The notes: generated from the letters alone by a model not told the origin. DNA of 64,000 nucleotides from Streptomyces nojiriensis (GCF_017639205.1 NZ_CP071139.1:7811501-7875500); one strand, 5' to 3'; numbered from the stretch's first letter, positions 32,319 through 41,219 are shown. Numbers and translations are program-made.

Positions 32319-33083
32319 TTGATCGACAAGCAGAATGCCGATGGCTGGATCCGCCGCTATCACGCCGCGGACGAAAGCCCGATCCGACTGGTCTGCCTGC
32401 CGCACGCCGGCGGATCCGCCTCTTTCTATTTCCCCATGTCCCAGGCGCTGGCCCCGGCGGTGGACGTCCTCTCCGTCCAGTACCCCGGACGCCAGGACCG
32501 CCGGCACGAGCCGGGGATCACCGACATCGGCGTCTACGCCGACGCCCTGACCAGCGCACTTCTTCCCTGGGCGGACCGCCCGCTGGCTCTCTTCGGCCAC
32601 AGCATGGGCGCCGTCCTCGCCTTCGAGGTGACGCGCAGGCTTGAACGCGACCACGGCATCACCCCCGTCCGTGTCTTCGCCTCCGGCCGCCGTTCACCGT
32701 CGAGTTTCCGCCCCGAAACCGTGCATCTGCGCGATGACGACGGCATCGTGGCCGAAATGCGTGAACTCAGCGGAACCCAGGCCTCGATTCTCGGCAACGA
32801 AGAGATCCTGCGCATGGTGCTTCCCGCCATTCGCAGCGACTACACCGCGATCGAGAACTACCGCGCCACACCGCAGGACACGGTGAACACCCCGATCACC
32901 GTGCTGACCGGCGAGTCCGACCCCCGGACCAGCGGCGAGGAAGCGGAAGCCTGGGAAGGGCACACCCTCGGCGGATTCGACATCCACCGTTTCCCCGGAG
33001 GCCATTTCTTCCTCGCGCAGCATCAGGCGCAGATCCTGAAGATCGTTTCTGAGGAGCTCGCAGCGGCCACCCGAAAAGGCTGA
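32319..33083 (+). CDS. Type II (editing) thioesterase
   Basis: 254 residues from a TTG. The alpha/beta-hydrolase TEII signature is complete: VCLPHAGGSASFY, GHSMGAVLAFEV with nucleophile Ser95, Asp201 in TGESDPR, and His229 in FPGGHFFL. Such stand-alone thioesterases remove aberrant acyl groups from the carrier domains of modular PKS or NRPS, which fits the PKS 8 kb downstream. TAGGGG repeats about 130-145 bp upstream recur at the PKS promoter. It is followed on the same strand by the LAL regulator after a 203-bp gap. Confidence 0.92.
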   Translation: MIDKQNADGWIRRYHAADESPIRLVCLPHAGGSASFYFPMSQALAPAVDVLSVQYPGRQDRRHEPGITDIGVYADALTSALLPWADRPLALFGHSMGAVLAFEVTRRLERDHGITPVRVFASGRRSPSSFRPETVHLRDDDGIVAEMRELSGTQASILGNEEILRMVLPAIRSDYTAIENYRATPQDTVNTPITVLTGESDPRTSGEEAEAWEGHTLGGFDIHRFPGGHFFLAQHQAQILKIVSEELAAATRKG

Positions 33084-33286
33084 GCCGCCGCCGGGACGCC
33101 GCACGACCGGCGGCCGACCCGGCAGCGAACGCACGAGAGGGGCCCGAGGCAGGGTCGAAGAGCCCTCCCCGCACCGGAGGAGCCGACCCCGCCCAGGACC
33201 CGTTCCCGCCCGAGAGGCGGGGCCCAAGGAGGCGCGACGCAGTGCAGTGCAGGGCAAGTTCAGACACCTCGGGGGAAGGGAACGCA

Positions 33287-36193
33287 GTGGTGGCAAGGCT
33301 CGCCGAGCGCGAGAAGCAGTGGGAGACACTGAACGACCTGCTCGCCAGCGCCCGGCGGGGCCGCGGACGCGTCGCCGTCATCAGCGGGCCCATCGCCGCC
33401 GGCAAGACGACCTTGCTGGAACACTTCACCGAACAGGCCATCGCGGACGGCGCTTTGGTCCTGGAGGCCGCCGGCTCCCGCGCGGAGCGCTACCTCCCCT
33501 TCGGTATCCTGCGCCGCATCCTCGACAGCATCGCCCCCCTGGAGCCCGGCGTCCACGCCGAGTCCACCGCCCTGCTCGACAGCCTCGGCACCACGGCGAC
33601 GGACACCCAGGACCCGGCAACCGGAACCGCCGGCGGCGTCGAGGCCGGGATGCGGATCCTCCCGTACGTCTGCGCTTCGCTCCTGCGGATCGCCCGCGAC
33701 CGCACCGTCATCATCGCCGTCGACGACGTCCACCACGGCGACGAACTCTCCCGTGCGTTCCTGCTGTGCCTCGCCCGAAGGGTCCGGCAGGCCGGCGTCC
33801 TCATCGTCCTCACCGAGGCCGTACGGCTGCTGCCCGCCCAGCTCGCCTTCCACGCCGAACTCCAGCGCCAGCCCAACTGCACCAGCATCCGGCTGCCCCT
33901 GCTCAGCGCGGACGGAACCGGACGCATGCTGGCCGGCCGCTTCTCCACCGCCGCCGCCCAGCGGGTCACCGCCGACTGCCAGGAGACCACCGGCGGAAAC
34001 CCGTTACTCATCAAGGCACTGCTGGAGGACGGCGTCGCGGCCCTGGGCGACAGCGAGCCCTTCCAGCCGCTCGCCCCCGCCGAGACCTTCGAGCGTGCCG
34101 TGCTGGACTGCCTCCACCGGGGCGACCCCGAGATGCTGGCCGTCGCCCGCGGCATCGCCGTCCTCGGCGACGCCTGCCCGCCCCTCCTGCTCAGCCGCAT
34201 CACCGACGTCCACGTCAAGACCGCCGAACTGGCCGTCCAGGACCTGGGCCGCTGCGGAATCCTGCGCGGCGACGCCTTCCGCGAGAGCGCGACCCGTGCC
34301 GCGGTGCTGGCCGCGACCCCGCCCGGGGCGCTGTCCGTGCTCCACCAGCGCGCCGCGCGACTGCTCCACCAGGAGGGGGCCGCCGCCCTCGACGTCGCCC
34401 GCCACCTGCTCGCCGCCCGCAAACAGGTGGAGGAGTGGGCGATCCCCGTCCTCCAGGAGGCCGCCGAATACGCCCTCGTCGAGGACGACCCCGAACTCGC
34501 ACTGCGCTGCGGGGAACTGGCCGTCGACTCCAGCCCCGAGGGCCCCTGCCGCACCGCTCTGAAATCCCGCCTGGTCAGCATCGTCTGGCGCAGCAGCCCC
34601 GTCGCTGCCGAAGGCCACCTGCGCCAGCTGTCCCGGGAGTTCCTCGCCGGCCGGCTCACCGACCGCGACCTCCTCCACGCCGTGACCTGCCTGGCCTGGA
34701 TGGGCGAGGCCCGGCAGGCGGGCGAAGCCGTCCGCCGCCTCCAGAGCGCCGCCCAGAAGGCCCTGGACGCCGGGCAGCCCTTCGCGTACGAACCGGACAC
34801 CCTCGCCGCCGCGCAGAGCTGGCTGTCGCTCGCCAGCCCCCCGGTCCGCGAGGTGTTCGCGACCGCCGGGCCCGCGCACCCCTCCCGCCCCGGTGACCCG
34901 CGTACGCCCGCCACCGCCACGGCGCCGGGCGCGGCCTCCTACGACATGCCCGACGACGCCCACGTCCCGGCCGTCGAGGCCATGCGCACCGCGCTGCGCG
35001 GCGGCCAGGGCGAAGCGGCCGTCGCCGAGGCCACCCGGGTGCTCCAGCGCTACCACCTCAGCGACCGCACCCTCACGCCCCTCGTCATCGCCGCGCTGAC
35101 CCTCGTCTACGCCGGCCGCCTCGACCTCGCGCTCACCTGGACCGACCGGCTCCTCGGCGAGTGCTCCGCCCGCAACACCCCGACCTGGCAGGCGGCGCTC
35201 GGCGTGGTCCGGGCCGAGGTCGCCCTGCGCCAGGGCGACCTGCCGGGCGCGGCCGCCCAGGCCCGCCAGGCCATGTCGCTTATATCCGTGCAGTGCTGGG
35301 GCGTCGGCATCGCGCTGCCGCTGGCCATCCTCATCGACGCCGAGACCCGGATGGGCAACCTCGACGAGGCGATGAGCCTGCTCGAACAGCCGGTGCCCGA
35401 GACGATGCTGGAGACCCAGTTCGGCCTCCACTACCTGCGGGCCCGCGGCCGCTGCCACCTCGCCACCGGCCGCTACCACGCCGCCCTGCGCGACTTCCTC
35501 ACCTGCGGGGAACTGATGCAGGCCTGGGGCATGGACGCCGTGGAACTGGTGCCCTGGCGCCTGGACGCCGCCGAAGCGTGGCTGGCCATCGGCAACATGC
35601 CGCGTGCCCGCGAGTACGTGGAGCAGCAGCGGCAGCGCGAAGCGGGCCCGGCCGGCAGCCGGCCGCGCGGCGCCCTGCTGTACGCGCTCGCCCGTACCAG
35701 CGGCGACCTCACGTACCGTCTCAAGCGCCTCACCGAGGCCGTGGAGGCCCTGGAGCAGGGCGAGGACCGGCTCCAGCTCGCCAGGGCGATGGGGGAGCTG
35801 GGCAGCGGCTACCGCGCCGCCGGGGACTTCAACCGGGCCCGGATGCTCGTACGCAAGGCCTGGCACGTCGCCAAGTCCTGCGGGGCGCAGCCGCTGTGCC
35901 AGGAGTTCACCCCCGGGCAGGGCGACGGCGAGGCAGTCGCCGCGCCGGCCGGACGCGAGGCCGAGCCCGCCCGGGAGGCCGAGACCCTGTCCGAGTCGCT
36001 CTCGGAGGCCGAGGCCCGGGTGGCGCTGCTCGCGGCGCGCGGCCACACCAACCGGGAGATCGCCACCAAGCTGTACGTGACCGTCTCGACGGTCGAGCAG
36101 CACCTGACCCGGATCTACCGCAAGCTGAAGGTCAAGCGGCGCCGGGACCTGCCCGCCCTGCTGTGGGACCTGAGCCTGCCCGGCATCGCCTGA
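33287..36193 (+). CDS. LAL-family LuxR-type cluster regulator (contains a TTA codon)
   Basis: 968 residues from a GTG preceded by an AAGGGA site; the frame stays open 15 codons upstream. Walker A GPIAAGKTT is at 34-42 and Walker B VIIAVDDVHHGDE near 145. A long helical/TPR-like middle follows, and a C-terminal LuxR helix-turn-helix at about 905-960 (LSEAEARVALLAARGHTNREIATKLYVTVSTVEQHLTRIYRKL). This is the large ATP-binding LuxR architecture of pathway activators in Streptomyces macrolide and polyene clusters. Codon 240 (34004-34006) is TTA, the rare leucine codon read by bldA tRNA, which would tie production to development. It likely activates the PKS and thioesterase. Confidence 0.93.
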   Translation: MVARLAEREKQWETLNDLLASARRGRGRVAVISGPIAAGKTTLLEHFTEQAIADGALVLEAAGSRAERYLPFGILRRILDSIAPLEPGVHAESTALLDSLGTTATDTQDPATGTAGGVEAGMRILPYVCASLLRIARDRTVIIAVDDVHHGDELSRAFLLCLARRVRQAGVLIVLTEAVRLLPAQLAFHAELQRQPNCTSIRLPLLSADGTGRMLAGRFSTAAAQRVTADCQETTGGNPLLIKALLEDGVAALGDSEPFQPLAPAETFERAVLDCLHRGDPEMLAVARGIAVLGDACPPLLLSRITDVHVKTAELAVQDLGRCGILRGDAFRESATRAAVLAATPPGALSVLHQRAARLLHQEGAAALDVARHLLAARKQVEEWAIPVLQEAAEYALVEDDPELALRCGELAVDSSPEGPCRTALKSRLVSIVWRSSPVAAEGHLRQLSREFLAGRLTDRDLLHAVTCLAWMGEARQAGEAVRRLQSAAQKALDAGQPFAYEPDTLAAAQSWLSLASPPVREVFATAGPAHPSRPGDPRTPATATAPGAASYDMPDDAHVPAVEAMRTALRGGQGEAAVAEATRVLQRYHLSDRTLTPLVIAALTLVYAGRLDLALTWTDRLLGECSARNTPTWQAALGVVRAEVALRQGDLPGAAAQARQAMSLISVQCWGVGIALPLAILIDAETRMGNLDEAMSLLEQPVPETMLETQFGLHYLRARGRCHLATGRYHAALRDFLTCGELMQAWGMDAVELVPWRLDAAEAWLAIGNMPRAREYVEQQRQREAGPAGSRPRGALLYALARTSGDLTYRLKRLTEAVEALEQGEDRLQLARAMGELGSGYRAAGDFNRARMLVRKAWHVAKSCGAQPLCQEFTPGQGDGEAVAAPAGREAEPAREAETLSESLSEAEARVALLAARGHTNREIATKLYVTVSTVEQHLTRIYRKLKVKRRRDLPALLWDLSLPGIA

Positions 36194-36251
36194 GGGGTGG
36201 GCCTGCCCCGGGGCAGGCCCGGGGGCGGCCCCGGGGCCGCCCCACCCCTCA
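36191..36251. terminator. Bidirectional terminator, three-hairpin structure containing both stop codons
   Basis: TGAGGGGTGGG (36191-36201) pairs with CCCACCCCTCA (36241-36251). Inside are two further perfect hairpins, CCTGCCCC/GGGGCAGG (36202-36217) and GCGGCCCC/GGGGCCGC (36225-36240). The LAL stop TGA (36191-36193) and the response-regulator stop (complement of 36249-36251) are opposite ends of the outer stem. Confidence 0.85.
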
Positions 36252-36881
36252 GGACAGCAGGCCCCGCTCCAGGGCCGCCATCACCGCCGCCGTGCGGTCC
36301 GACACCGACAGCTTCTTGAACGACCGCAGCAGGTGCGTCTTGACCGTCGCCTCGCTGATGAACAGCCGGCGCCCGATGTCCGCGTTGGTCATGCCCTGCC
36401 TGACCAGCTGCAACACCTCGCACTCCCGCTCGGACAGCACCGGCGCCTCCACCACCCGGGCCCGGAACAGCTTCGGCGCCAGCGACGGCGTCAGCACCGT
36501 CTCACCGCGCGCCGCCGCCTTCACCGCCTGCACCAGCTCCTCGCGGGAGCTGCCCTTGAGCAGGTAGCCCGCCGCGCCCGCCTCCACCGCGCGCAGGATG
36601 TCCGCGTCGTCCTCGTACGTGGTCACGATGACCACCCTGCTGCGCGGCGACTCCCGCAGGATGTGCCCGGTCGCGGCCACCCCGTCCATCGCGCCCATCC
36701 GCAGGTCGAGCAGGACGATGTCCGGCTTCAGCCGCGCGGCCTGCAGCACCGCCTCCTCACCGGAGCCGGCCTGACCCACCACCCGGATGCCCTCGTCCAG
36801 CTCCAGCATGGCGCTCAGGCCCTCCCGGACCACCGGGTGGTCATCGGCGAGCAGCACCCCGATCGGTTCGCGCTCACTCAT
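36249..36881 (-). CDS. NarL-family response regulator
   Basis: 210 residues. The receiver domain has acidic pocket Asp13-Asp14, phospho-acceptor Asp59 in IVLLDLRMG, and Lys in GYLLKGS. The C-terminal LuxR-type HTH (LSERECEVLQLVRQGMTNADIGRRLFISEATVKTHLLRSFKKL) binds DNA. It overlaps the histidine kinase gene by 8 nt, so kinase and regulator are translationally coupled. Convergent with the LAL gene, with a shared terminator. The target genes are unknown, but its location inside the PKS edge suggests cluster control. Confidence 0.93.
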   Translation of the reverse strand: MSEREPIGVLLADDHPVVREGLSAMLELDEGIRVVGQAGSGEEAVLQAARLKPDIVLLDLRMGAMDGVAATGHILRESPRSRVVIVTTYEDDADILRAVEAGAAGYLLKGSSREELVQAVKAAARGETVLTPSLAPKLFRARVVEAPVLSERECEVLQLVRQGMTNADIGRRLFISEATVKTHLLRSFKKLSVSDRTAAVMAALERGLLS

Positions 36882-38172
36882 CGGCCGACCCCTGCTCCAC
36901 CGGGGCGAGCGGCACCGTCACCTCGATGACCGTGCCCGCCCCCGGGCTGCTGCTGACCTGTGCCATTCCGCCGATCTCCTCCACCCGGGCGCGCATCCCG
37001 CGCAGCCCGAAACCGTTCCGCCCGCCGTCCGGCTCGCGCTCCGGCGCGCCGTCCGCCGGCTCCTGGTCCCGCGGCCCGTCGCCGGTCCGGAAACCCGCGC
37101 CGTCGTCACGTACCACGAGCCGCACCGCCTCCGGCGCGTACGCCACCAGGACGTCCACCCTACGGGCGTCCGTCGCGTGCTTGCGCACGTTGGCGAACGC
37201 CTCCTGCGCCGAGCGCAGCAGCACCACGCTGACCGCCATCGGCAGCGCCTGCTCCTCGCCGCGGGCCGTGCACCGCACCGCCAGCCCCGTCTCCTCCATC
37301 AGCAGGTCGGCCTGCCGGCGTACGGCCTGCACCAGCGAGCTCTCCCGCAGCGACGGCGGGGTCAGCGCGGAGACGAAACCGCGGGCCTCGGCCAGGCTGT
37401 CCTGCGCGACCCGGCCGGCCAGCCCGAGCCGGGACCGCGCCCGCTCGGGGTTGCCCACCACCTCCGACTCGGCCGCCTGCACCAGGCTGATGATGCTGGT
37501 CAGGCTCTGCGCCAGGGTGTCGTGGATCTCCCGGGCCAGCCGCTCCCGCTCGGCCGAGATGCCGGCCTGGTGCGACAGCCGGGCCTCCCGCTCCCGGCTG
37601 CGCCGCAACTCGTTGATCAGCTCACCCCGGTCGGTGCTCTGCCGCACCACCCGGGTGATCCACAGGCCGAGCAGGACCGACACACCGATGCCGAGCAGCG
37701 AGATGGGCAGCACCGACAGGATGTGCGGATCGAACTCCCCGCCCCGCAGCCACACCACCGTCACCGGCCACAGGTTGGCCAGCACGACCAGCACGATCGC
37801 GGGCGGCACCGACAGGCTCATCATGAGCATGGGGACCACCGCGAACAGCGCGAAGGAACCCGCGAGATCGAGCATGGTGGACGAGGCGAACAACAGCAGG
37901 AGCCCGGCGGAGAAGACGATGTTCCGCCGGCCCGACGTCCGGTGGACCATCAGCCTCCGGCCGAGCCCCGCGTACCAGGGCACGATCAGCGTCAGCGCAC
38001 CGACGGCGAGGGCCCGGTGGGTCTGGCTTTCCACCGAGGTGAACAGCAGAATGACGGTGACGAGGTAGGAGACGGCGAAATAGCCGTCCCACAGACCGAA
38101 CCAGCGGCTTCCAGAGTCGGGACCGTAGTTCGCGGCCGTCCGCGGGACCTCCGGCTGAGTTTCTATGTGCAC
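36874..38172 (-). CDS. Sensor histidine kinase (HisKA_3 type)
   Basis: 432 residues from a GTG at 38172 (an in-frame GTG at 38232 is possible). Five or six hydrophobic segments between about 31 and 172 form a membrane sensor with short loops. The dimerisation domain ERERLAREIHDTLAQSLTSII carries the phosphorylated His217. The ATPase domain ends DDGAGF, then GFGLRGMRARVEEIGG. This is the DesK/NarX-like subclass that partners NarL-type regulators. The absence of a large extracytoplasmic domain suggests sensing within the membrane, for example of envelope stress or a membrane-active product. Confidence 0.92.
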   Translation of the reverse strand: MHIETQPEVPRTAANYGPDSGSRWFGLWDGYFAVSYLVTVILLFTSVESQTHRALAVGALTLIVPWYAGLGRRLMVHRTSGRRNIVFSAGLLLLFASSTMLDLAGSFALFAVVPMLMMSLSVPPAIVLVVLANLWPVTVVWLRGGEFDPHILSVLPISLLGIGVSVLLGLWITRVVRQSTDRGELINELRRSREREARLSHQAGISAERERLAREIHDTLAQSLTSIISLVQAAESEVVGNPERARSRLGLAGRVAQDSLAEARGFVSALTPPSLRESSLVQAVRRQADLLMEETGLAVRCTARGEEQALPMAVSVVLLRSAQEAFANVRKHATDARRVDVLVAYAPEAVRLVVRDDGAGFRTGDGPRDQEPADGAPEREPDGGRNGFGLRGMRARVEEIGGMAQVSSSPGAGTVIEVTVPLAPVEQGSADE

Positions 38173-38339
38173 GGAACCAGTCCTACCACGAGCTTCGCCG
38201 GTGTCCGTCGATCGGTTGACAGCCGGTCCCACCGATCGGTCGTCCCCCCGGCCGGGCCGCCCCGCTTACGTTCGAACCAGCGGAAGGAGAACCGCGACAA
38301 CGGATTTCGAGGCAGTGCGGAAAGGGCGGGTTCGGTCAC

Positions 38340-38855
38340 GTGGGGCAGTTCACGACGGCACTCATCACCTGCGGGACGATCCTGGCCGTCATCCTCGCGA
38401 CCGACTCCGGAAACCGGCGCATCACCGCCGTGAGGATCGCCGGCCCCACACTGGTGGCCGTAATCGTCACCGGCGCGTGCATACACTCCTTTCCGACGGC
38501 GGGCAACGACACGTCGCTGCACCTCGCCGCCATAGGTGTAGGGGTCATCTGCGGACTCGTCGCGAGCTCCCCGCTCACCGCCCACCGGGACCCCGCGGGC
38601 GACATCCGCACCACCGGCGGGTCCGGCCAGGCGGCGGTCTGGGTCTGCCTCTCCGGAGCCCAGATCCTCTTCGCCTACGGCTGCGAGCACTGGTTCGGCG
38701 CGCGCATCGACCGCTTCACCACCGACTACCAACTCAGCGGCAGCGAGGTCCTCGTGAGCTCGCTCGCCCTGATGTCCCTGTCGATGGTGACGGCCCGGGC
38801 AGCCGTCCTCCTGTCCCGGCAGCGTGCCGTACGGACCGCGACGATCACACGATGA
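38340..38855 (+). CDS. Small multi-pass membrane protein
   Basis: 171 residues from a GTG with a weak G-rich site upstream. Four hydrophobic segments (about 5-20, 32-48, 62-77, 98-113, with a further one near 140-160) and no known motif. It starts 168 bp from the divergent sensor kinase and precedes the PH-domain pair in the same direction. It could be an accessory of the sensor or belong to the PH-domain operon; I cannot assign a function. Confidence 0.7.
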   Translation: MGQFTTALITCGTILAVILATDSGNRRITAVRIAGPTLVAVIVTGACIHSFPTAGNDTSLHLAAIGVGVICGLVASSPLTAHRDPAGDIRTTGGSGQAAVWVCLSGAQILFAYGCEHWFGARIDRFTTDYQLSGSEVLVSSLALMSLSMVTARAAVLLSRQRAVRTATITR

Positions 38856-38919
38856 CCCCACGATGACTCCGCGACGATCCCGCGACGATTCAAGATCCTT
38901 CAGGAACCAGGGTGAAGCA

Positions 38920-39420
38920 GTGCTAGACAACCAAGAACTGAGGCTCCGTCCGCCTCGCAACCGCGTCGAAAGCCGCGCCATCGGCTGGTGGACCCTCCAG
39001 TCGTCCCTCTTCGCCCTGCCGCTCCCGCTCGTGTTCGGCGTGCTCTGGCTCACCATCTCGCCGGCGCGCTTCGTCTTCGGCCCCCTCTTCCTCGCCGCAC
39101 TCGTCCCCGGCCTCCTCTACATGGGCATCATGCCCATCTGGCGCTACCGGGTGCACCGCTGGGAGATGACCGACGAGGCCGTCTACGCCGCCTCGGGATG
39201 GCTCTGGCAGCGCTGGCGGGTCGTCCCCCTGTCCCGCGTCCAGACCGTCGACATGCTCCGCGGCCCGCTCCAGCAGCTGTTCAGCCTCTCCGGGATCACC
39301 GTCACCAGCGCGTCCTCCGCCGGCGCCGTGAAGATCAAGGGACTGGACCACCGGACCGCCACCGAACTCGTGGAGCAGCTGACCCGGTCCACCCAGGCCG
39401 TACCGGGAGACGCCACGTGA
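38920..39420 (+). CDS. Bacterial PH-domain (bPH2, YdbS-like) membrane protein
   Basis: 166 residues from a GTG with AGGG at 7 nt. Two transmembrane helices (about 22-42 and 50-68) are followed by a bPH2 domain (YRVHRWEMTDEAVYAASGWLWQRWRVVPLSRVQTVDMLRGPLQQLFSLSGITVTSAS). YdbS-like proteins sit in the inner membrane with a YdbT partner, and the pair is implicated in B. subtilis envelope or bacteriocin stress. Its stop overlaps the start of the next gene (GTGA, 39417-39420), so the pair is coupled here too. Confidence 0.88.
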   Translation: MLDNQELRLRPPRNRVESRAIGWWTLQSSLFALPLPLVFGVLWLTISPARFVFGPLFLAALVPGLLYMGIMPIWRYRVHRWEMTDEAVYAASGWLWQRWRVVPLSRVQTVDMLRGPLQQLFSLSGITVTSASSAGAVKIKGLDHRTATELVEQLTRSTQAVPGDAT

Positions 39421-40967
39421 CACCGGACACCGCGGTCCGACACCAGGACCACGCCGACCACGACGCGTGGGGACGGCTCAACCCGCGCCTGTTCCTCGTC
39501 AACCTGAGCGTGGTGGCCACACCGCTGGCCACCTTCGGCGCCACCACCGTCATCACCGGCGGCGAGATCAACCTCCAGGTCCTGATCACCTTCGCCTCGT
39601 TCCTCATCACCTGCCTCGTCATCTCCGGCATCAGCACGATGCGCCTCCTCACCACCCGGTACCGCGTCACCGACGACCGGGTGGAGCTCCACAAGGGATG
39701 GTTCTTCCGCAGCGAGCGCTCGATCCCCGTCGACCGCATCCGCAGCGTCGACCTGACCGCCAACCCCATCCACCGGATCTTCGGCCTCACCTCCCTGAAG
39801 GTCGCCACCGGTGACCAGGCCTCCTCCGGCGGCGGCCTGTCCCTGGACGGCCTCAGCGCCCGCGACGCCGAAGCGCTGCGCAGGCAGCTGAGCGAACTGC
39901 GCCACGCCCGCCAGGGCCTGGCGACCGCCGACCCCGACACCGACGCCACCCTCGCCGAACTCGACTGGGCGTGGCTGCGGTACGCGCCGCTGACCCTCTG
40001 GGGCGTCGGCGGTGTCTTCATCGCCGTCGGCAGCGTCTACCGCACGCTGCACGAGATGAAGATCGACCCCCTGGAACTCGGCATCGTCAAGGACATCGAG
40101 GACCGCTTCGGCTCCGTACCGCTCTGGTACGGAATCCTCGTGACCCTCCTCGTCATCGTCGTGATCGGCGTCGCCGGATCGACCGCCACCTTCATAGAGG
40201 GCTGGGGCGGCTACCGCCTCGACCGCCCGGAGACCGGCCTGCTCCGCGTCCGCCGCGGCCTGCTCGTCACCCGCTCCGTCAGCATCGAGGAACAGCGGCT
40301 GCGCGGCGCCGAAGTGGCCGAACCCCTGCTGCTGCGCTGGGCCGGAGGAGCCCGCCTGAAGGCCGTCGCCAGCGGCCTCGGCGACGAGGACGAGAACAGC
40401 AGCCGCAGCCGGCTCACCCCGCCCGTACCCCTGGCCCTGGCCCGCCGGATCGCCGCCGACGTCCTCGGCGAGACCGTCTCCCCGACGACGGCGGCGGAGC
40501 TCGCGCCGCACCCCCGCGCCGCCCTGCGCCGCAGGATCAACCGCGCCCTGATCTGGTCCGTCCTGCTCGCCGCGCCCTTCGTCGGCCTCGGCCTGTGGCT
40601 CACCCCGGTCCTCGTGCACACCGGCTGGATCACCGCGGTCGTCCTGTTCGCCGTCGGAGTGGCCTTCGCCTTCGACGCCTACCGCAACCTCGGCCACGCC
40701 GTCCACGGCCCCTACCTGGTCACCCGGGCGGGCACCTTCACCCGCCGCACCGTCGCCGTACAGCGGGACGGGATCATCGGCTGGTCCATCACGCGCTCGG
40801 CCTTCCAGCGCCGCGCCGGCCTGCTCACCCTGGGAGCCGCCACGGCCGTCGGCAACGGCGTCTACAAGGTCCGCGACGTACGCGTCGGCGACGGCCTCGC
40901 CTTCGCCGAGGAGACGGTGCCCGGCCTGCTCGCCCCGTTCATCGAACGGGTGCCCGCCGGCCGCTGA
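39417..40967 (+). CDS. Bacterial PH-domain (bPH2, YdbT-like) membrane protein
   Basis: 516 residues. It contains three bPH2 units, each preceded by hydrophobic helices. The first includes TTRYRVTDDRVELHKGWFFRSERSIPVDRIRSVDLTANPIHRIFGLTSLKVAT. A second (GGYRLDRPETGLLRVRRGLLVTRSVSIEEQRLRGAEVAEPLLLRWAGGARLKAVAS) and a third (GPYLVTRAGTFTRRTVAVQRDGIIGWSITRSAFQRRAGLLTL) follow. The paired YdbS/YdbT arrangement is widespread in Gram-positives. Placed between the two-component system and the PKS, it could protect the membrane from the product, which is speculation. The strong hairpin at 41002-41030 lies downstream. Confidence 0.88.
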   Translation: MTPDTAVRHQDHADHDAWGRLNPRLFLVNLSVVATPLATFGATTVITGGEINLQVLITFASFLITCLVISGISTMRLLTTRYRVTDDRVELHKGWFFRSERSIPVDRIRSVDLTANPIHRIFGLTSLKVATGDQASSGGGLSLDGLSARDAEALRRQLSELRHARQGLATADPDTDATLAELDWAWLRYAPLTLWGVGGVFIAVGSVYRTLHEMKIDPLELGIVKDIEDRFGSVPLWYGILVTLLVIVVIGVAGSTATFIEGWGGYRLDRPETGLLRVRRGLLVTRSVSIEEQRLRGAEVAEPLLLRWAGGARLKAVASGLGDEDENSSRSRLTPPVPLALARRIAADVLGETVSPTTAAELAPHPRAALRRRINRALIWSVLLAAPFVGLGLWLTPVLVHTGWITAVVLFAVGVAFAFDAYRNLGHAVHGPYLVTRAGTFTRRTVAVQRDGIIGWSITRSAFQRRAGLLTLGAATAVGNGVYKVRDVRVGDGLAFAEETVPGLLAPFIERVPAGR

Positions 40968-41001
40968 CCCCCAAGAACCAACTGACACACCCCCGGGAGG
41001 C

Positions 41002-41030
41002 GGAGGGGCGGTCCTGACGACCGCCCCTCC
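41002..41030 (+). terminator. Terminator hairpin after the PH-domain operon
   Basis: GGAGGGGCGGTC (41002-41013) pairs perfectly with GACCGCCCCTCC (41019-41030) around a 5-nt loop, 35 bp after the stop codon. No T tract. Confidence 0.8.
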
Positions 41031-41192
41031 GTCCTCGTACGCAGGGCCCGTCCCGGTACGCATGGCCCGCCCGGCCGGGCGACGCCCTGCCGGATTCAAA
41101 CGACAACAGAATCCTTGCAATTGCCCGTACGTCGAGGGCATTATGATTGATCGCGCTCGCAGAATGACGACGCCATCCACAGGGCCACCGCA

Positions 41193-41219
41193 TAGGGGCC
41201 CCTAGGGGAGCGTTAGGGG
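41193..41219 (+). promoter_or_regulatory. Phased TAGGGG repeats upstream of the PKS
   Basis: TAGGGG occurs at 41193, 41203 and 41214, i.e. 10 and 11 bp apart (one helical turn each). The first two are joined by CCCC to give the perfect palindrome TAGGGGCCCCTA (41193-41204). They lie about 75-100 bp before the PKS start. The same hexamer is doubled upstream of the thioesterase gene. Confidence 0.6.

Noticed and set aside
34004..36103. 699-codon minus-strand frame opposite the LAL gene
   Set aside because: Antisense shadow of the LAL coding sequence, which carries Walker motifs and the LuxR HTH.
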